Of a DNA stretch of 64,000 nt, positions 25,649-38,800 are shown piece after piece. Within the stretch, counting starts at the first letter, position 1. Each line of letters opens with the position of its first letter. Both the position numbers and the translations under genes were made by a program. The notes beneath the pieces were generated by a model. The model did no database searches, was not told where the DNA came from, and saw only the letters and a list, made by a program, of their open reading frames with translations. Origin of the DNA: Dirofilaria immitis (taxonomy: Eukaryota > Nematoda > Chromadorea > Rhabditida > Onchocercidae); NCBI GenBank assembly GCA_024305405.1, contig JAKNDB010000098.1, positions 930,001-994,000 of the forward strand, written 5' to 3'.

Positions 25649-28600
25649 GTAGTTAAGTAAGGCAAGTTATTGTCTTAACTGGGATAGTTTTCAGGGTTTT
25701 CAATTACTGCGCAAACTACACAAATAATAATCTCTAAAATCGAGAGCTCTATTTAAATTTTTATAAAATTTCTCGAAAAATTAGGAAAGATTTTCTCTCC
25801 GATCGTTCTTTTCGATATGACTGAACTTTGAAATTTTTGATTTTTTTCAATTATAGTTGCAACAAGCTATAAGTTAAAAATAGGCTTCCCTATGAAATAT
25901 AATGAGTTATTAAATTACTGCTAACGATATGCTTGAACCATGAATAAAAGAGATGATTACATAACAATAGAATTAAATTGAAAAAACGCAAGAAATGCTA
26001 TAAATGTTCATTTCCTGTTCCAATATATACAATTTTATACCGGCCATTAAATGAATTAAGACTAATTTTTGATAAAGCAATTAATATTGCAAAATAGATT
26101 GGCTCAAAATCAATGAAAAAATATCAGATTTCAACTATACCGCGAGAGACAAAAATGTTGCACTAATAAAAATTCAATGAATTTATCAATGCTTATTCAT
26201 AACGACTAATAAGTGATCTTATCTTTTTCTCTTATATCACTATAGTGAATCGATGATGAAACTTCGAGAATATTCAATTTTACAAAAATGTAATAGAAGC
26301 ATTTTTTAACTAAAAATTTTAAAAATTTAATATTCTCGTGGTCAGATTTTTTAGTAGTTGTTTATATTTACATATGCTTTTCCCTTTAGATTGTATTTCT
26401 GATTTACTAATAGATTATTCGTGTCAGAAAATGATTTATTTTGATATAATCATATTTTCTTTTCAATTCACAATAATATCACTACTAATAAGAGATATTA
26501 TTCGCTACTAATAAGTAACAGTTAAAGTCATTAGAAAGTTAATTTATTTCTGATTTACTAATAGATTATTCATGTCAGAAAATGATTTACAGCTATATAA
26601 GAAAAAATTTTCTTGCTCTAATCTTTTATAAATTTTTGGCATTTTTAAATGAAAAAAAAACCAAAAAATTAACATTTCTTCGTGTATGTTGTTGATATTT
26701 CAATCAAAGGAATTGTAAATTAAAGAATGCCATAATTTATTTGAATCATCAAAATTTGAAAATTTTCGAATGATTACATACATTTGTCAACAAATCACTT
26801 TCATTATTTATTAATCATTGGCATTTTAGTAATTATGATATTTTATAATTCAATATTTCCATAACTTATATATTTAATCATTTCCGTACAAATTCAAATT
26901 AAAATTTTATGCGTAATTTTTGATGTTATACTGTAATCTTTTCATGAATACAACGATTGTCATCTATTGCACTAGATCAGACTGTTCGTAGTAGCAGCAT
27001 TCGATGTGAATTTTTTAAAATTGGCAATTTTAGGTATTATCTGTACTTAATGATACCTAAAGATGCTCTACCACGTGTAATAAAATCTGCATTTCAATAC
27101 TTTGAGCACGATATACTACAACCATCTGTGAGGAAAAATTTCTTCCTGATGATAGATACATTGCTATTTTGTGATAGTAAACTTGAGTAATCAAATCTCC
27201 CAATGTAAAAGAATTAATCGCGACGATCCTTTGATTACAATCATACGGAACGAAGTAAGCGGAAGAATGATTAACAAAACGATGGGAATATAATGATGAT
27301 TAGAATGATTAGAATGACGGATGAGATAAGCAGCAGGATGATAACCAAACTGAATGGGTCAAAACAAATAAGAGCAGGAAAATGAATGATCCTTCTTTTT
27401 TTATTCTTATAGATAAGAATCCTTTGTAGTGAAGTTTTTTAAACAAAGCAAACATTGCTTAAACATGGCAATGTAATGAAAGATTATTTTAAATATTGCA
27501 TGTAATTTGGGAAAATAATTTGTTACATTAGAATCAATAACATTCTCTTATATTAGATGATGAATCATGAATTCAAAAAATGATTTAATTGTTAGAATAT
27601 ATCTGTATTATAAATTATTTCAATCTTCAGACTGATAACAATTAATAGGCATTCCAAAGTTTTATCACTAATTGAACGCCTATTAGAAATAATTCTTACC
27701 TCCTAAGATTACCATTTATCTTACATTTTTATCATCGAACTATAGATTAATCAATTGCTTCAAAATGAATAATCCTTTTAGAATTGATAAAGAACTTCAA
27801 AATGCGAATGTCATACTTTTCGTTTGTGTTTTTAAAAAATCTGCTCTTTAAAATTTCTAGTCATTATGGACTGATCAACCTATTATTATATTTCTTTAAA
27901 AATTTTTCAGTAATCGACGGAATTTATCAGGAATATTTTCAAAAACTTTCAAGTAACAATCAAATCTTCAGGTTTGGATTTTCTTTTTCATTTAGAAATT
28001 CGGTGATTATTTGTCAAACAAATTGTTACATTTATGTTTTATGATAAATAAGCAAAATACCTGAGATAATAGTAAAGGATGAAAAATAGTAAAAAAATTT
28101 GAAAATTGAAGTATTTGCAATTTTCGTAGAAGCATCCATCAAAATACTAATATTTCGATATTAAAAAAATCGAAAATCTAATAACCATTTCTTAAATATA
28201 ACAATGTTCTACGGCTTTCAACCATTTAGCTCGTACCTGTAATTTTCTTGCTTTACATCTATATTAGTGATATTATATTTAGATATCTGATAACGGAATT
28301 ATAAAGGTTGAGATTAATTAATCTTTTAATATCAACAGTAAAATAAAATTCAATTTTCAAAAATTAAGAGAATTAAACTCAATGATTTGAGTGGTATTCG
28401 CTTTATCTCGGTAAGAATACAGGAAGATATAAGATAGCGGATAAATGATAATTATGATAAATGAATCAATACTTATTTCTTTATAGCACTAATAGAAAAT
28501 AGTTGATTATTATTAGCACTAGATGGTAAACTTAATTATAAAAGATTATTTAAAGAATTATTTGAAGATCGCTTTTGAAATTACAAATTTAAGATCATTG

Positions 28601-30651
28601 TTGTAATATTGTTGCTTATCAAATAGTTCGCAAAATTATCATAACGTATTGTAAATAAGCTAATTGTTAATAAGTCTGAAGATTTTCGCCAAATAATTTA
28701 TATAGAGCCCCTATAATTTCACTTTTTTTTGGAAGATGGAAGAACAATTTGAAGGAAAAGAATTATTCATTTTTATGAAATGTTTGACAAATGATAAAAT
28801 GCTTTGGTTATCAGTAATCGCCATATTTTCTTGCATATCATAAGACATTATATAGGAGCTATTTCGCAAACAGTAACAATTATTGCAGCTGTAATCGTAG
28901 CAGAATGATATGTTCTAAATGATAAATATTGTTTATCATTTGTTGATATGATATAGACTAACTGGTCTTTAGCTCCATTATTCCGTTATCATTATTCGTG
29001 CATATTTTCTCACATATTATTAGACATTACCATAATGTATTGGAAATTTAAAATTTAGTAAAATTTCTTTTATTTCATACAGCTATTATTGTCATTGAAA
29101 TATTGGATGAGAATGGATGAGATAATATGTCCGGCATATTTGGAAATATAAAATTTATATCATAATAAGCTCTTCATGCAATTTTAACTTATTCATGCTT
29201 GAGGAAATTATCAAAATTTATCAGTTAATGTGATATTATATTATCGATTAGTATTTATTATATTTCTTCATATTATTGTTTATTTTATTAAATTAATTTT
29301 TAATTTGCGATTTCTGCAAATAACATTTTTGCTGTTGAAAGTAATGAAGTTTGAAATGATTGAAATTGAAATGGCAAATTTTTTCATCATATTTCAAATA
29401 CTATTTTATATTACTATTACCTTGAATGCCAATATATCAAAATAAATATTGCTAATTTGTTATAGAAATAATAAAACGATGGATTATAGTTTGATTGAAA
29501 TTGCATGTTTTAGCTATGATTGATAATAATTTGAACGAATTTCGAATTTCAAATCTTTTCATAAAACTTTTAGATTATGCAAATTATCTAAATCATGTAA
29601 TTCATAATTGCTTGACGAGTTTTTGTATCAAAATATAAAATATTGCCAGATAAATAATGATTGATAATGTAACGTCGATAAAAATATTGCTTTTGCAAAA
29701 ATTTTCTGCATTTTTTATTCTATAACTTTCATTTCTTTTTTGTAGTTAATATTACTTTTAAATTTAAAGCTATGATTATTTTTTTAGCAAATATTTGTTG
29801 ATGATGGGAGCATTTCTTCAAATATCAATATTAATGAATTTATTCTTATCATAATTGAATTTTATTACTTTAACTAATCAATTATTTTTTAAATCAAGTA
29901 ATACGCTAATTTATTCGAATTTTTAAAAAAAAAAAAAAACGACAAAAAGAAAAATGCAATTAAATGCATAAACCTATATTCATCGAAAAAGTACATAAAT
30001 ACATAAGAAAGAGCGAAATATTTTTGTTAAACTATTCGTCACAATTTTTTCTATTTGTTTTAATTGTTACCAATTCTTATTTTATTTCCATTTCAAAAGA
30101 CTTATTGAAAAATGCACTAATATTGAATTAGAAAATGAGCAATAATATATTTTTAGAAAATTAGCTAAAATTATAAAATATCTTTTCGTCCTCCTCTCTT
30201 CGCTATTTCGTAAGAATTAAATTGTTCAATTAATAATTTCGCTATTCTTTTTTGATTTATTTTTCTCTGTATAATGTTTTTATTAAAATCGATTTTATCA
30301 GTCTCTTCAACTATGAACTATCAGGAGGTAAATTAAAAGTGTGGAATCAGAAGAAGAAGCGATTGTAGGGAGAGATAACAAATTATTTTCTATACAATTT
30401 TATTTTCTCAAAATACGAAATATTTTATAAAATTTTATTTTTCCCTACTTTAAAATTAAGGAATATTAGCAAATAGTTTAACCTTTGACAGCTCATAAAC
30501 TCTAACTTTAATCCTTATCAATTTGTAAATTCCATTAGAATTTTAACAAGTAAATGATAAAATGCTTATAAGAGAATTTGTATAAGTCTTGAAATTTGGT
30601 ATTTGCAGAAGTATTATCGTAAAAACAGTATTTATTGTATCTGTTAATAAA
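25649..30651. other. Intergenic region, PDZ gene to ZIP transporter
   Basis: About 5 kb with no gene I can support. An AATAAA near 25941 could serve the PDZ gene. No Cys/His spacing typical of LIM domains was found on the + strand. An open frame at 26957-27190 has less repetitive composition than its neighbours but no recognisable domain. A 46-bp direct duplication lies near 26.4-26.6 kb. Confidence 0.55.
26394..26590. repeat. Direct duplication, 46 bp, spaced by about 105 bp
   Basis: 26394-26439 and 26545-26590 are identical apart from one base (attattcgtg versus attattcatg). Between them ctactaataag also occurs twice. No coding content. Confidence 0.85.
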
Positions 30652-33600
30652 ATGTCGATTTTGTTAGCGAAGATTGTGATGCTCATAACAATGGGCATTT
30701 TTGCATTATTATTCGGCCTATTACCGACAAAAGTTTGTTATTTACTAATTTATAAAGTATTTGATAATATCTTTTATCATATGTACAGTAATTTCAATTT
30801 TATTAATAATTTATAAATTTAAAAAATATCCTTTTGACAAATTTGTTATCATTATCAGATTTATTTATCTTATAATATTTATAAGAGTTCAAGCTATAAT
30901 TTGTGAGAAGTATAAAGGAAAAGATAAGTGGTAATCTATGCTCGAATGTGAAGATTCATCCTACGCCCGTAATAGCAAAATATTGTTTAAAAATCTTCGT
31001 GTTTTTTCTAATAATTAGCATACTTACATATTTGAGACATAAGTCTAATGAGGATAAACGAACTTATTTTAATTTCTATATAGTATGACATTAATAATAT
31101 CCTGATAGGAATCTCATATACAATAATATGAATATCCTGATAGGAATCTCATATACAATAATATGAATATCCTGATAGGAATCTCATATACAATAATATC
31201 AATATCCTGATAGGAATCTCATATATAATAATATCAATATCCTGATAGGAATCTCATATACATAGTATGATATAATGTCAATAATGGAATTTCTCCCTTA
31301 TGGTTAGTGGAGCAATTGAAACAGACGGAAAAAGGACAAGAAAGCTGGCTAAGGCATTCTGTTAAATATTGCAACGAAGGATGCATGAAAATTATACCTA
31401 TTATTTTTTAGATGATTTTGTTGAATAGTATAATATGACATCATAATGTCCTGATAGATATTTTATATACATACAGTATCTTTAAATTATATTTAGATAT
31501 ACAAATATGTCAAAGTGCAACAAATAATAAAATCTTCTAAAGAAAAATTAGCGATACGTTTTCTTTCAATATTATCCTGTTTTTCTGGTGGTGTATTCTT
31601 AGGTGTTTGCTTATTAGATCTATTACCTACAGCCAAGTAAGTATTTATTAACTTTTTTTTTTTTTTGTTAAACAATTTATAAATTATCGTAATTTTTCGT
31701 CGTTTTTTCTTTTACAAATCTTCCCTTATTTTATTGTTGGGGCTTCTTATTTCAAACTTTTTCAAATACAAATGCCAAAAAGTTTTATATTCAAATTGTG
31801 TATCGAATTTGAAAAATATTTCAAAAATAATATTTTATCGATCATTCTACACCAATAACAATTGATTAAGATCAATAATCAAACGGTTGATAACGTAAGT
31901 TAAATGCAAAGGTTAATGTATTTTTCTTCGGCATGACGTCTGATAAGTTTCGGTTTAATCAATTAGTTTCTGGTAGATATTAACGAAATATTATAGCAAT
32001 TTTTAAAAAAAAAAAAAATTAACAATCAAATAGATACAAATAAATAATTAATTTTTAGCAAAGCATTTGATCAAATAAAACAACAAAATGGAATGGAAAC
32101 GAATTATCCATACATGGAAGTATTGATTGGCTGTGGCTTTTTATAATTTATTTGATAGAAGTACTATCAATTTATATCTGTGGCCAAAATCATATACATT
32201 ATGGCACGAATTCAATGGAAAAAAGTAAAGTTTGAATCATTCATATTTTAATACTTGAAAATTTACAATTTATTGAATTCAATTTCCTTTACAAAAATTA
32301 TCTTTCTAATAAATTCATCTTTTATCAAATAACAAAAGCTTCTTATCAAGAAAAATTTAAAAATACTGCTCGTTAATATAACGATCAAGAATATCTCGAC
32401 AAATTGTTTGTGATCTTATGGATGAATTTTTTCCCTAATTAAATTATAACGATTTTTCTTTTCAAATTACGAAGATTTTTTTCAATTTTTATGACACATT
32501 AAAATCTCATAAATTTTGGAAATTGAATTCAAAATTTTAAATGCCAATTAAACAATTCTAATATATATTTCATTAAATTGAATTGTGTAAATGTTTTTCT
32601 TAATATTTTTTCTGCAGAGACAGAAATGGGCAACAAAATGAGAATAATGACAATCAGATGAAGAAAAAACAAATAAACGTTTCAGCAGAGGAATTAGATA
32701 TTTCCATAAAAGATAATTATGTGAAATCGTTATCATTAGTAGCTGCTATTGCAGTTCATTCTTGTCTTGAAGGATTCACTTTTGGCATTCAAGTATTTTA
32801 ATCTTCATTTGATAAGAGATAATACTTAACATATTAATCTAATCATAAATTTTTTCATTTCGAAGAAAGAAAATCTAAATTTTAAACGAAAAAAGAAAAT
32901 CAAATCAATATGATCAGATAACTCATACTTATCTTACTGAAAATTCCTCATTCAAGGGAAATAAATAATTGCAATTCTTGATTCCGATCATGGATGATTT
33001 TCAAGCAAATTACCAATGATATCTATCGATAACGATTACAGCATATAGCTATAACTTATTATTGATTGAATTGATGAAAATAATTTTACCAGAAATTTAT
33101 CAATGTTTATCTCATTGCAGTATACGATGTTTAGTGTGACAACACTTTTTCTTGGAATAATTGTGCATAAATCATTGATTGCATTTAGTATTGGAATGAA
33201 TTTAATTAAAGCTCATCCTAATAAAATATATTTTGTTATATTATTAATAATATTTGTCGCGTTAATGTCACCTGTTGGTGGTTTAATTGGAATTGCTTTA
33301 AAGGTTATCTTACAATATATTATCTATTATTAATTAAAATAAAAAAATTAGTTTGAAGTATGTCTTATTTGACACAAATAAATAGATGTCATAAGAACTG
33401 ATTGATTGATTAGCTGATAAAAGATGTGATAAAAGTTATTTTTTTCTAATAAGAAATTATATTTTAAAATAAGCTGCATCTTATTGAAAATGAAAAGCAA
33501 AAATTTTAAATTAAAAAATAATTAATGGATTTTATTATTTTAAAAATAAAAATAAAAAATTTTACATTTTCTATTATTAAAAATATTTGATATATTTTAC

Positions 33601-34700
33601 AGTTAAATAGTCAAAAATAATTTTCAAAACAATTAAATTTATAGGATGCAAAAATTGATGAACAATCACAAAATGCTGTAACGGCAATAGCATCATCACT
33701 TGCTAATGGTACCTTCATTTATATTACTTTTTTTGAGGTTTGTTTACCTGTTTCTTAATTTTGAAGGTATCATTTTAGCAATTTCTTTTAATAGCCTTTT
33801 ATTATTGTGAAAATTTTAAATTTCGCATTTCTTATTTGACACAAGTAAATAGATGTCATAAAGATTGATTGATTAGCTAATAGAAGATGTGACAAAGGTT
33901 TTTATTAACTGACGGAGAATTTATTCTTCGTACACATTATAAGATAGACAGTTATATTCAAAAAGGAATATTCAAATAGAATTGATAATTATTCGGAAAT
34001 TATCAAGAAAAGTACGGTCAATTGATGAATGTTTGCTTTTTGCAATTTGTTTAATTGAAGAACTGCTCTTGAAATTTATTTCGAGAATTTGCTTGAATGA
34101 TGGATTGATCATTCCATTTGATCATTGTTTTGTTATATGCGATCTATTCTAATTGATTCTCATTCATTATGAAAATTATGGCGCGAAAAAATAATTTACA
34201 ATATATTAATTTTAACAGAATAAGACTTACTTTCCTATTTGTTAATTATGGTATAATTTATAACATATTACGATACAGTACAATGATTAAATTGATTATA
34301 CTAAGAGATTTGTATGATAGAAAGGTTTGATTATTTTATCATAATCTATATTCTCGACAAATATTATTATTGTTTTTTCTTTGATTGTTTAAGAATAATT
34401 ATTAAATAATAAATATTTTTTTTTTTGTTTCTGCTTTTCTTCTTATCACTTTTTTATTCAAATTTCTTCATTATTTTTCAGCACACAATTTTCCTATATG
34501 CTAAAATTGAAATATGAAAATTATTTTAATTAAAAAGAAAAGTAATTGATAATTTCCAAAAAGTTTAATTGCATTTCTTTTTTTTTTTTTTTTAGATTTT
34601 ATTTCCTGAACAGAGATGTACGGAGCGAAAAATGGAACAATGGTTGAGTACAACTGTTGGTTTTTGTCTGATTGGTATTTTGATGTTATTTGAAAATTAA
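30652..34700 (+). CDS. ZIP-family (SLC39A1-3-like) zinc/iron transporter
   Basis: Membrane importer of divalent metal (Zn2+, possibly Fe2+) into the cytosol. Exons as read: 30652-30732, 31497-31636, 32059-32224, 32620-32792, 33121-33303, 33645-33737, 34596-34700; about 313 residues, usual for the ZIP1-3 subfamily. TM1 is in exon 1. GGVFLGVCLLDLLP is the ZIP TM2 signature. The metal-site helices are present: HSCLEGFTFGIQ (TM4, His and Glu) and HKSLIAFSIGMNL (TM5, His-Lys). Late segments SPVGGLIGIALK and LANGTFIYITFFE match TM6-7, and the protein ends in a last membrane helix and FEN. The variable loop has only a weak His cluster (GQNHIHYG). One base is missing in the T run 32138-32142; adding it restores the TM3 helix and the exon 4 phase. 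A leader acceptor lies at 30607-30608, and AATAAA at 34788. Confidence 0.9.
31096..31264. repeat. 35-bp tandem repeat, about 4.8 copies
   Basis: Unit starts aatatcctgataggaatctc; copies begin at 31096, 31131, 31166, 31201 and 31236 with only a few substitutions. It lies in ZIP intron 1, and a degenerate partial copy (cctgatagatattttatata) occurs near 31450. Confidence 0.95.
33364..33903. repeat. Dispersed direct repeat pair flanking a ZIP exon
   Basis: About 75 bases starting cttatttgacacaaataaat at 33364-33440 recur, with several substitutions, at 33831-33903. The copies sit in the introns on each side of exon 33645-33737. Confidence 0.8.
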
Positions 34701-35825
34701 TTTCATATCTTTTTGAAATTAATATTTGTTAAATTATTGAATTAATTCGCATTGCTTCTGATTCAATCAATTCTTGAATTATTGTAAAATAAATAATTAA
34801 ATTTACTTTTCCAATCATTTCACATTCATTTGATCAAATAACATAAACTTATATTATTTCAATTCGCGAATAAATTCAAAATTTATTATTGTTTAATATT
34901 TTTATTGATAGTATTGAATCGTATTGAAAAGAGGAAAAAAGACAACATTATAAATGAATGAAACAAATTATTAGATGAAAATTATCAGAATCAACGGAAT
35001 TATTGGGAAAATATTAAGATAATAACAATAAGCCAATAAAGATAAAAAAAGAAAGATTAGGAATGATTAAATTTGATATCAAAAATTTTTATCTTTATCT
35101 GAATTTTTAAATTATCATATCGTTCGAGTGCATCAAACAAAAATTTATATCAATTCAATGTATTCCAATTAAACGATATCGGAACAATTGATTAAAATTG
35201 ATCGAAAATTTGTGATTTTCATTATCGATCTATTTTATAAAATTTCATATTATGAATCATTAAAGTAATAAATTATTTTAAAAATTCCATTTGAATTAGT
35301 CTAAAATAATAAGGCTTGATTGAGAAATTAATCGAACGGAAATATTTGTAAAATCAATGATTTTTAAAGAGGTCAATGGTCTTTAAAGAGGTCAATGACT
35401 TTTAAAAGATCAGTGATCATTGAAATTTATTTGTAGAAGGTCTGATAATGGATAATTTTTTTGTTTAGCAATCATCCAATAACTATTCAGTACCATCAAA
35501 TTTTGCAGAAAACAGTCATGTGTGCCACCGAATTGCAAAACAGTGAGGGCTATAATTGATGGCTAGCGTATTTATTGAATGTGATATGAGATGTTTATTA
35601 AACGTGGATCAAAATAATTAGACGTGGACAGTTATTTTTGTCGTCATTTATGTGCTCAGAGAATTACAGTAATCATCCTGATTGTCTCACGATCAATAAT
35701 TCTCCGTTTTAATCTTTCCAATGATATATCCGGATCACTGTTATTTTGTTTCATTCTCTCTAGCGCTATGAATTCCAATTTCTATGATTGTTTCAGAATG
35801 ATTGATTACTTTAGGACAAAGTGAA
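34701..35825. other. Intergenic region, ZIP transporter to TBC-2
   Basis: Contains the ZIP AATAAA (34788-34793), a short repeated motif taaagaggtcaatg near 35370-35400, and, at 35813-35814, an acceptor 11 bases before the TBC-2 start. No other gene seen. Confidence 0.6.
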
Positions 35826-38800
35826 ATGATGCCAATAGGCGATGACCGACCAGTTAAAAGTCGCACAGCGAAACGATTAGCTGGCTATATCAACAGAGTA
35901 TTATATTTTATACTATTTTTTAAAGCATAATAATTGTGGAATTTATGAGAGGGTCAAATTCATTCCCGTCTCTTATCCTAATAGTTCTATTTCTTCCAGC
36001 AACTTTCCATTCATAAGAGATTATTTACAATGATTTTTGATCTCATATAATCTTTTTGCAGACATCAAAATACTTTAATTCTATGCATATATACAAAACT
36101 TTCATTTATAAGAGATCAATTATAAATTGTTGTTCTGTCATGTATTCTTATGGATAATATCAAAATATTCAAATTTTATACATTTGTACAACAAAAATTA
36201 TTTCTTATTCATTAATTTTTGATTTTTGCATGAAAATGTGAAATTTTTGTGAAGAAGAAATAAACAAACTCTCATAATACATGAAATGATAAACAAAATA
36301 ACCGAATAAATAAGTGGATTGTAGATCGAACAGCGCACTATTGGTGGTCCATGTAAGCGTCGTTACTGGTTTGTATTATCGGACGATTCACCCTACTTGT
36401 ATTGGTATAAAAATAAGGGTGATATTAGCTGTACTGGACGAGCAGCACTCTCTGGAGCTGCTTTTACTTTTGATCCTCGTGAAACTGGTCGTTTTGAAAT
36501 ACAGTATGTCTTATTTTTCTTAGTTGTGTAAATTTTGGCTGATAAATTGCGGTCAGTGTTAAAAAAATAAAGAAAAAACGCAGAAATTGTTGAATGATTC
36601 TATTATCTGAAGAAATTTATTGCATTTTTAAACGTAGGTGTTTGGATTATTTAATGATTGTGACTACTTGTTGGAGAAATCAATTATAATTTAAATTTAA
36701 ATTATTTGAATATAAATTTAGATCCATTTTTTGGAAGGTTTAAAATTACTGAAAGAATTCATTGTTTAGCGTAAATAATGAGATACATGTTCTCGAAACC
36801 GCTGATAACAAATCACGCGTTCAGTGGTTGCAACAACTTCAGAGCAATCGTCGTCGACATTATGAGAAAGAAAATATTGATAATATATTGAAAGTTGTAA
36901 GATTTCTTCTGTAGATTACAAGGCTACTTTTTTATTGATTTCAATTTTGATTAAGTAATGTTCTGAAAATTTGCATATTAATAAATTTTCTTTTTATATA
37001 GTTTTCCACTTCTATTTGCTGTAAATAAAATTCGATAGCAATCTACTAATAATAAAAAAGTTTCTGCGCAGAAAGATATCGTAGCTTTAAAAAATATAAA
37101 CTTTATAGTTGAAGAGATAAAACTACCAACTTTTTCTATTGTCATATTCTCCAAATCAAAAGCACTGCAAGTGCTTCTCATTAATATTTGTCTTTATGTT
37201 CAATTTATTTCAAGTAAAAAATCTTAATAAATAAAACCAAACATTTAACGGTTAATGCTAAATGTTTTTAGGAGATTGTATCTCTTTCATCTCATTCGCT
37301 TTCTGAGAATGATGAGTATGCAGGAAGTTCCTCGAATGCTGAAATAAAAGAACAAGATGATGATATGATGGTAATAGCTGGACCTCCAGATGAAAAATCA
37401 CTTGAAGATGAGATTAATGACTCCGTAAGTCAAACTTTTGCTTTCCAACGTAAGGATGCTATTTTTGATCGCTTACGTTCTCAAAATTTTTGATAATTTG
37501 TGGTGGAACTTACCAAAATTATTTATTGATTAAAATTTAAAGTTACATACAAATAACTTTAAGATACTGTGAAATTTTAGGCCAAGTCGACATTTTATCT
37601 TAATCATGATGGGGAGTTGAATGCAAAAGTTTAGAAATGCCAATTCTAATACCGCCTAGTACTGACGTTTTGAGAAATGCAGAGGAATTAATTGAAAAAA
37701 TAACGGAAGAAACTCAAGCAAAAGCCAAAATACTTGAACAACCAGCGAAAAGAGTGATAGGCAAAGCAAAAGCTACGTTGCGGTAAGTGCATTGTCATTT
37801 TTGATTAAATTTTCATTTTTTCATATCTCTACATATATTTAAATATAATTTCTGTTTTTGGACTAATGGAAAACACTTCAAGTTCAATCGATAATGGGAC
37901 AAAATAAATAAGACATTATTTCATATAACTGGAACTGATTTCTCAACCGTTCTCCGAACACTCAGTATTACCCTCTATTTCTTTTCAGAAAGAAAGAAGA
38001 ACAAAAAGAATGAGAAGGGATGGAGAAAAGAACATAAATTTAAAATAAATAAGCATTTGATAATGTTATGTATTTTAACAGATATTTTTCCAGAATTTCT
38101 TCATCATTGCGACCACCTTGTGAGCACTGCAAAATTGTAAGTTTTTATTTTTGAGATTAGCCAATCTTTTATTTCGTTTTAATTTACTTTTTTTTTTTTT
38201 AAAGATACGCAGATTTTTTTTACACAACAGGATGAATATATCAATTAGCTGAGAACCATCACAAAATTGTATTGAGACATTTGCTTTTAAAAGAAACCGA
38301 AAAAAATGAAAAATTTTACTATACATTTTTGTTGCAGTTACTTGGTGTTGTAAATGAACTTAAAGATCGTTGTTATGAACTTACCGATGAAGTAGGAGCT
38401 AATCAAGATTTGGTCACAGTTTTACGGCAGAGTTTGCTCAAATCAAATCGTCAAATAGAATTGATGTAACTGTTTGCTGTTGTGTCTATATGGTTCTTCT
38501 GCATACATAATGTGCGCTTCATCACAGTTTTTATGCGGAATACAGACCTTTATTTTAGAAAACGAATGGAGGAGCAGAAAAACCCTCAAAGCAGAATCAG
38601 TATGATTCTAGAGAAAGAAAGCGAACTTACAGCATTGCAGTTGAATGCAGCATCCTACATTCGTGAAATTCGGATTTTAAAAGAACAAAATAAGTAAATA
38701 ATACTATTTTCACTTATGTCGCATTAATCTTATAATTACATAAGTAAAGCAATATATTTTGCTATTTACAGACAGTATGAACAAAAAATTGAAGAACTAA

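Noticed and set aside
26957..27190. Open frame with more varied composition downstream of the PDZ gene
   Set aside because: No recognisable domain, no supporting neighbouring exon, and no LIM-type Cys/His spacing; could be chance.
29230..29445. Hydrophobic 71-codon open frame
   Set aside because: Ile/Phe/Leu-rich composition is what AT-rich DNA gives in this frame; no start context, splice partners or motif.
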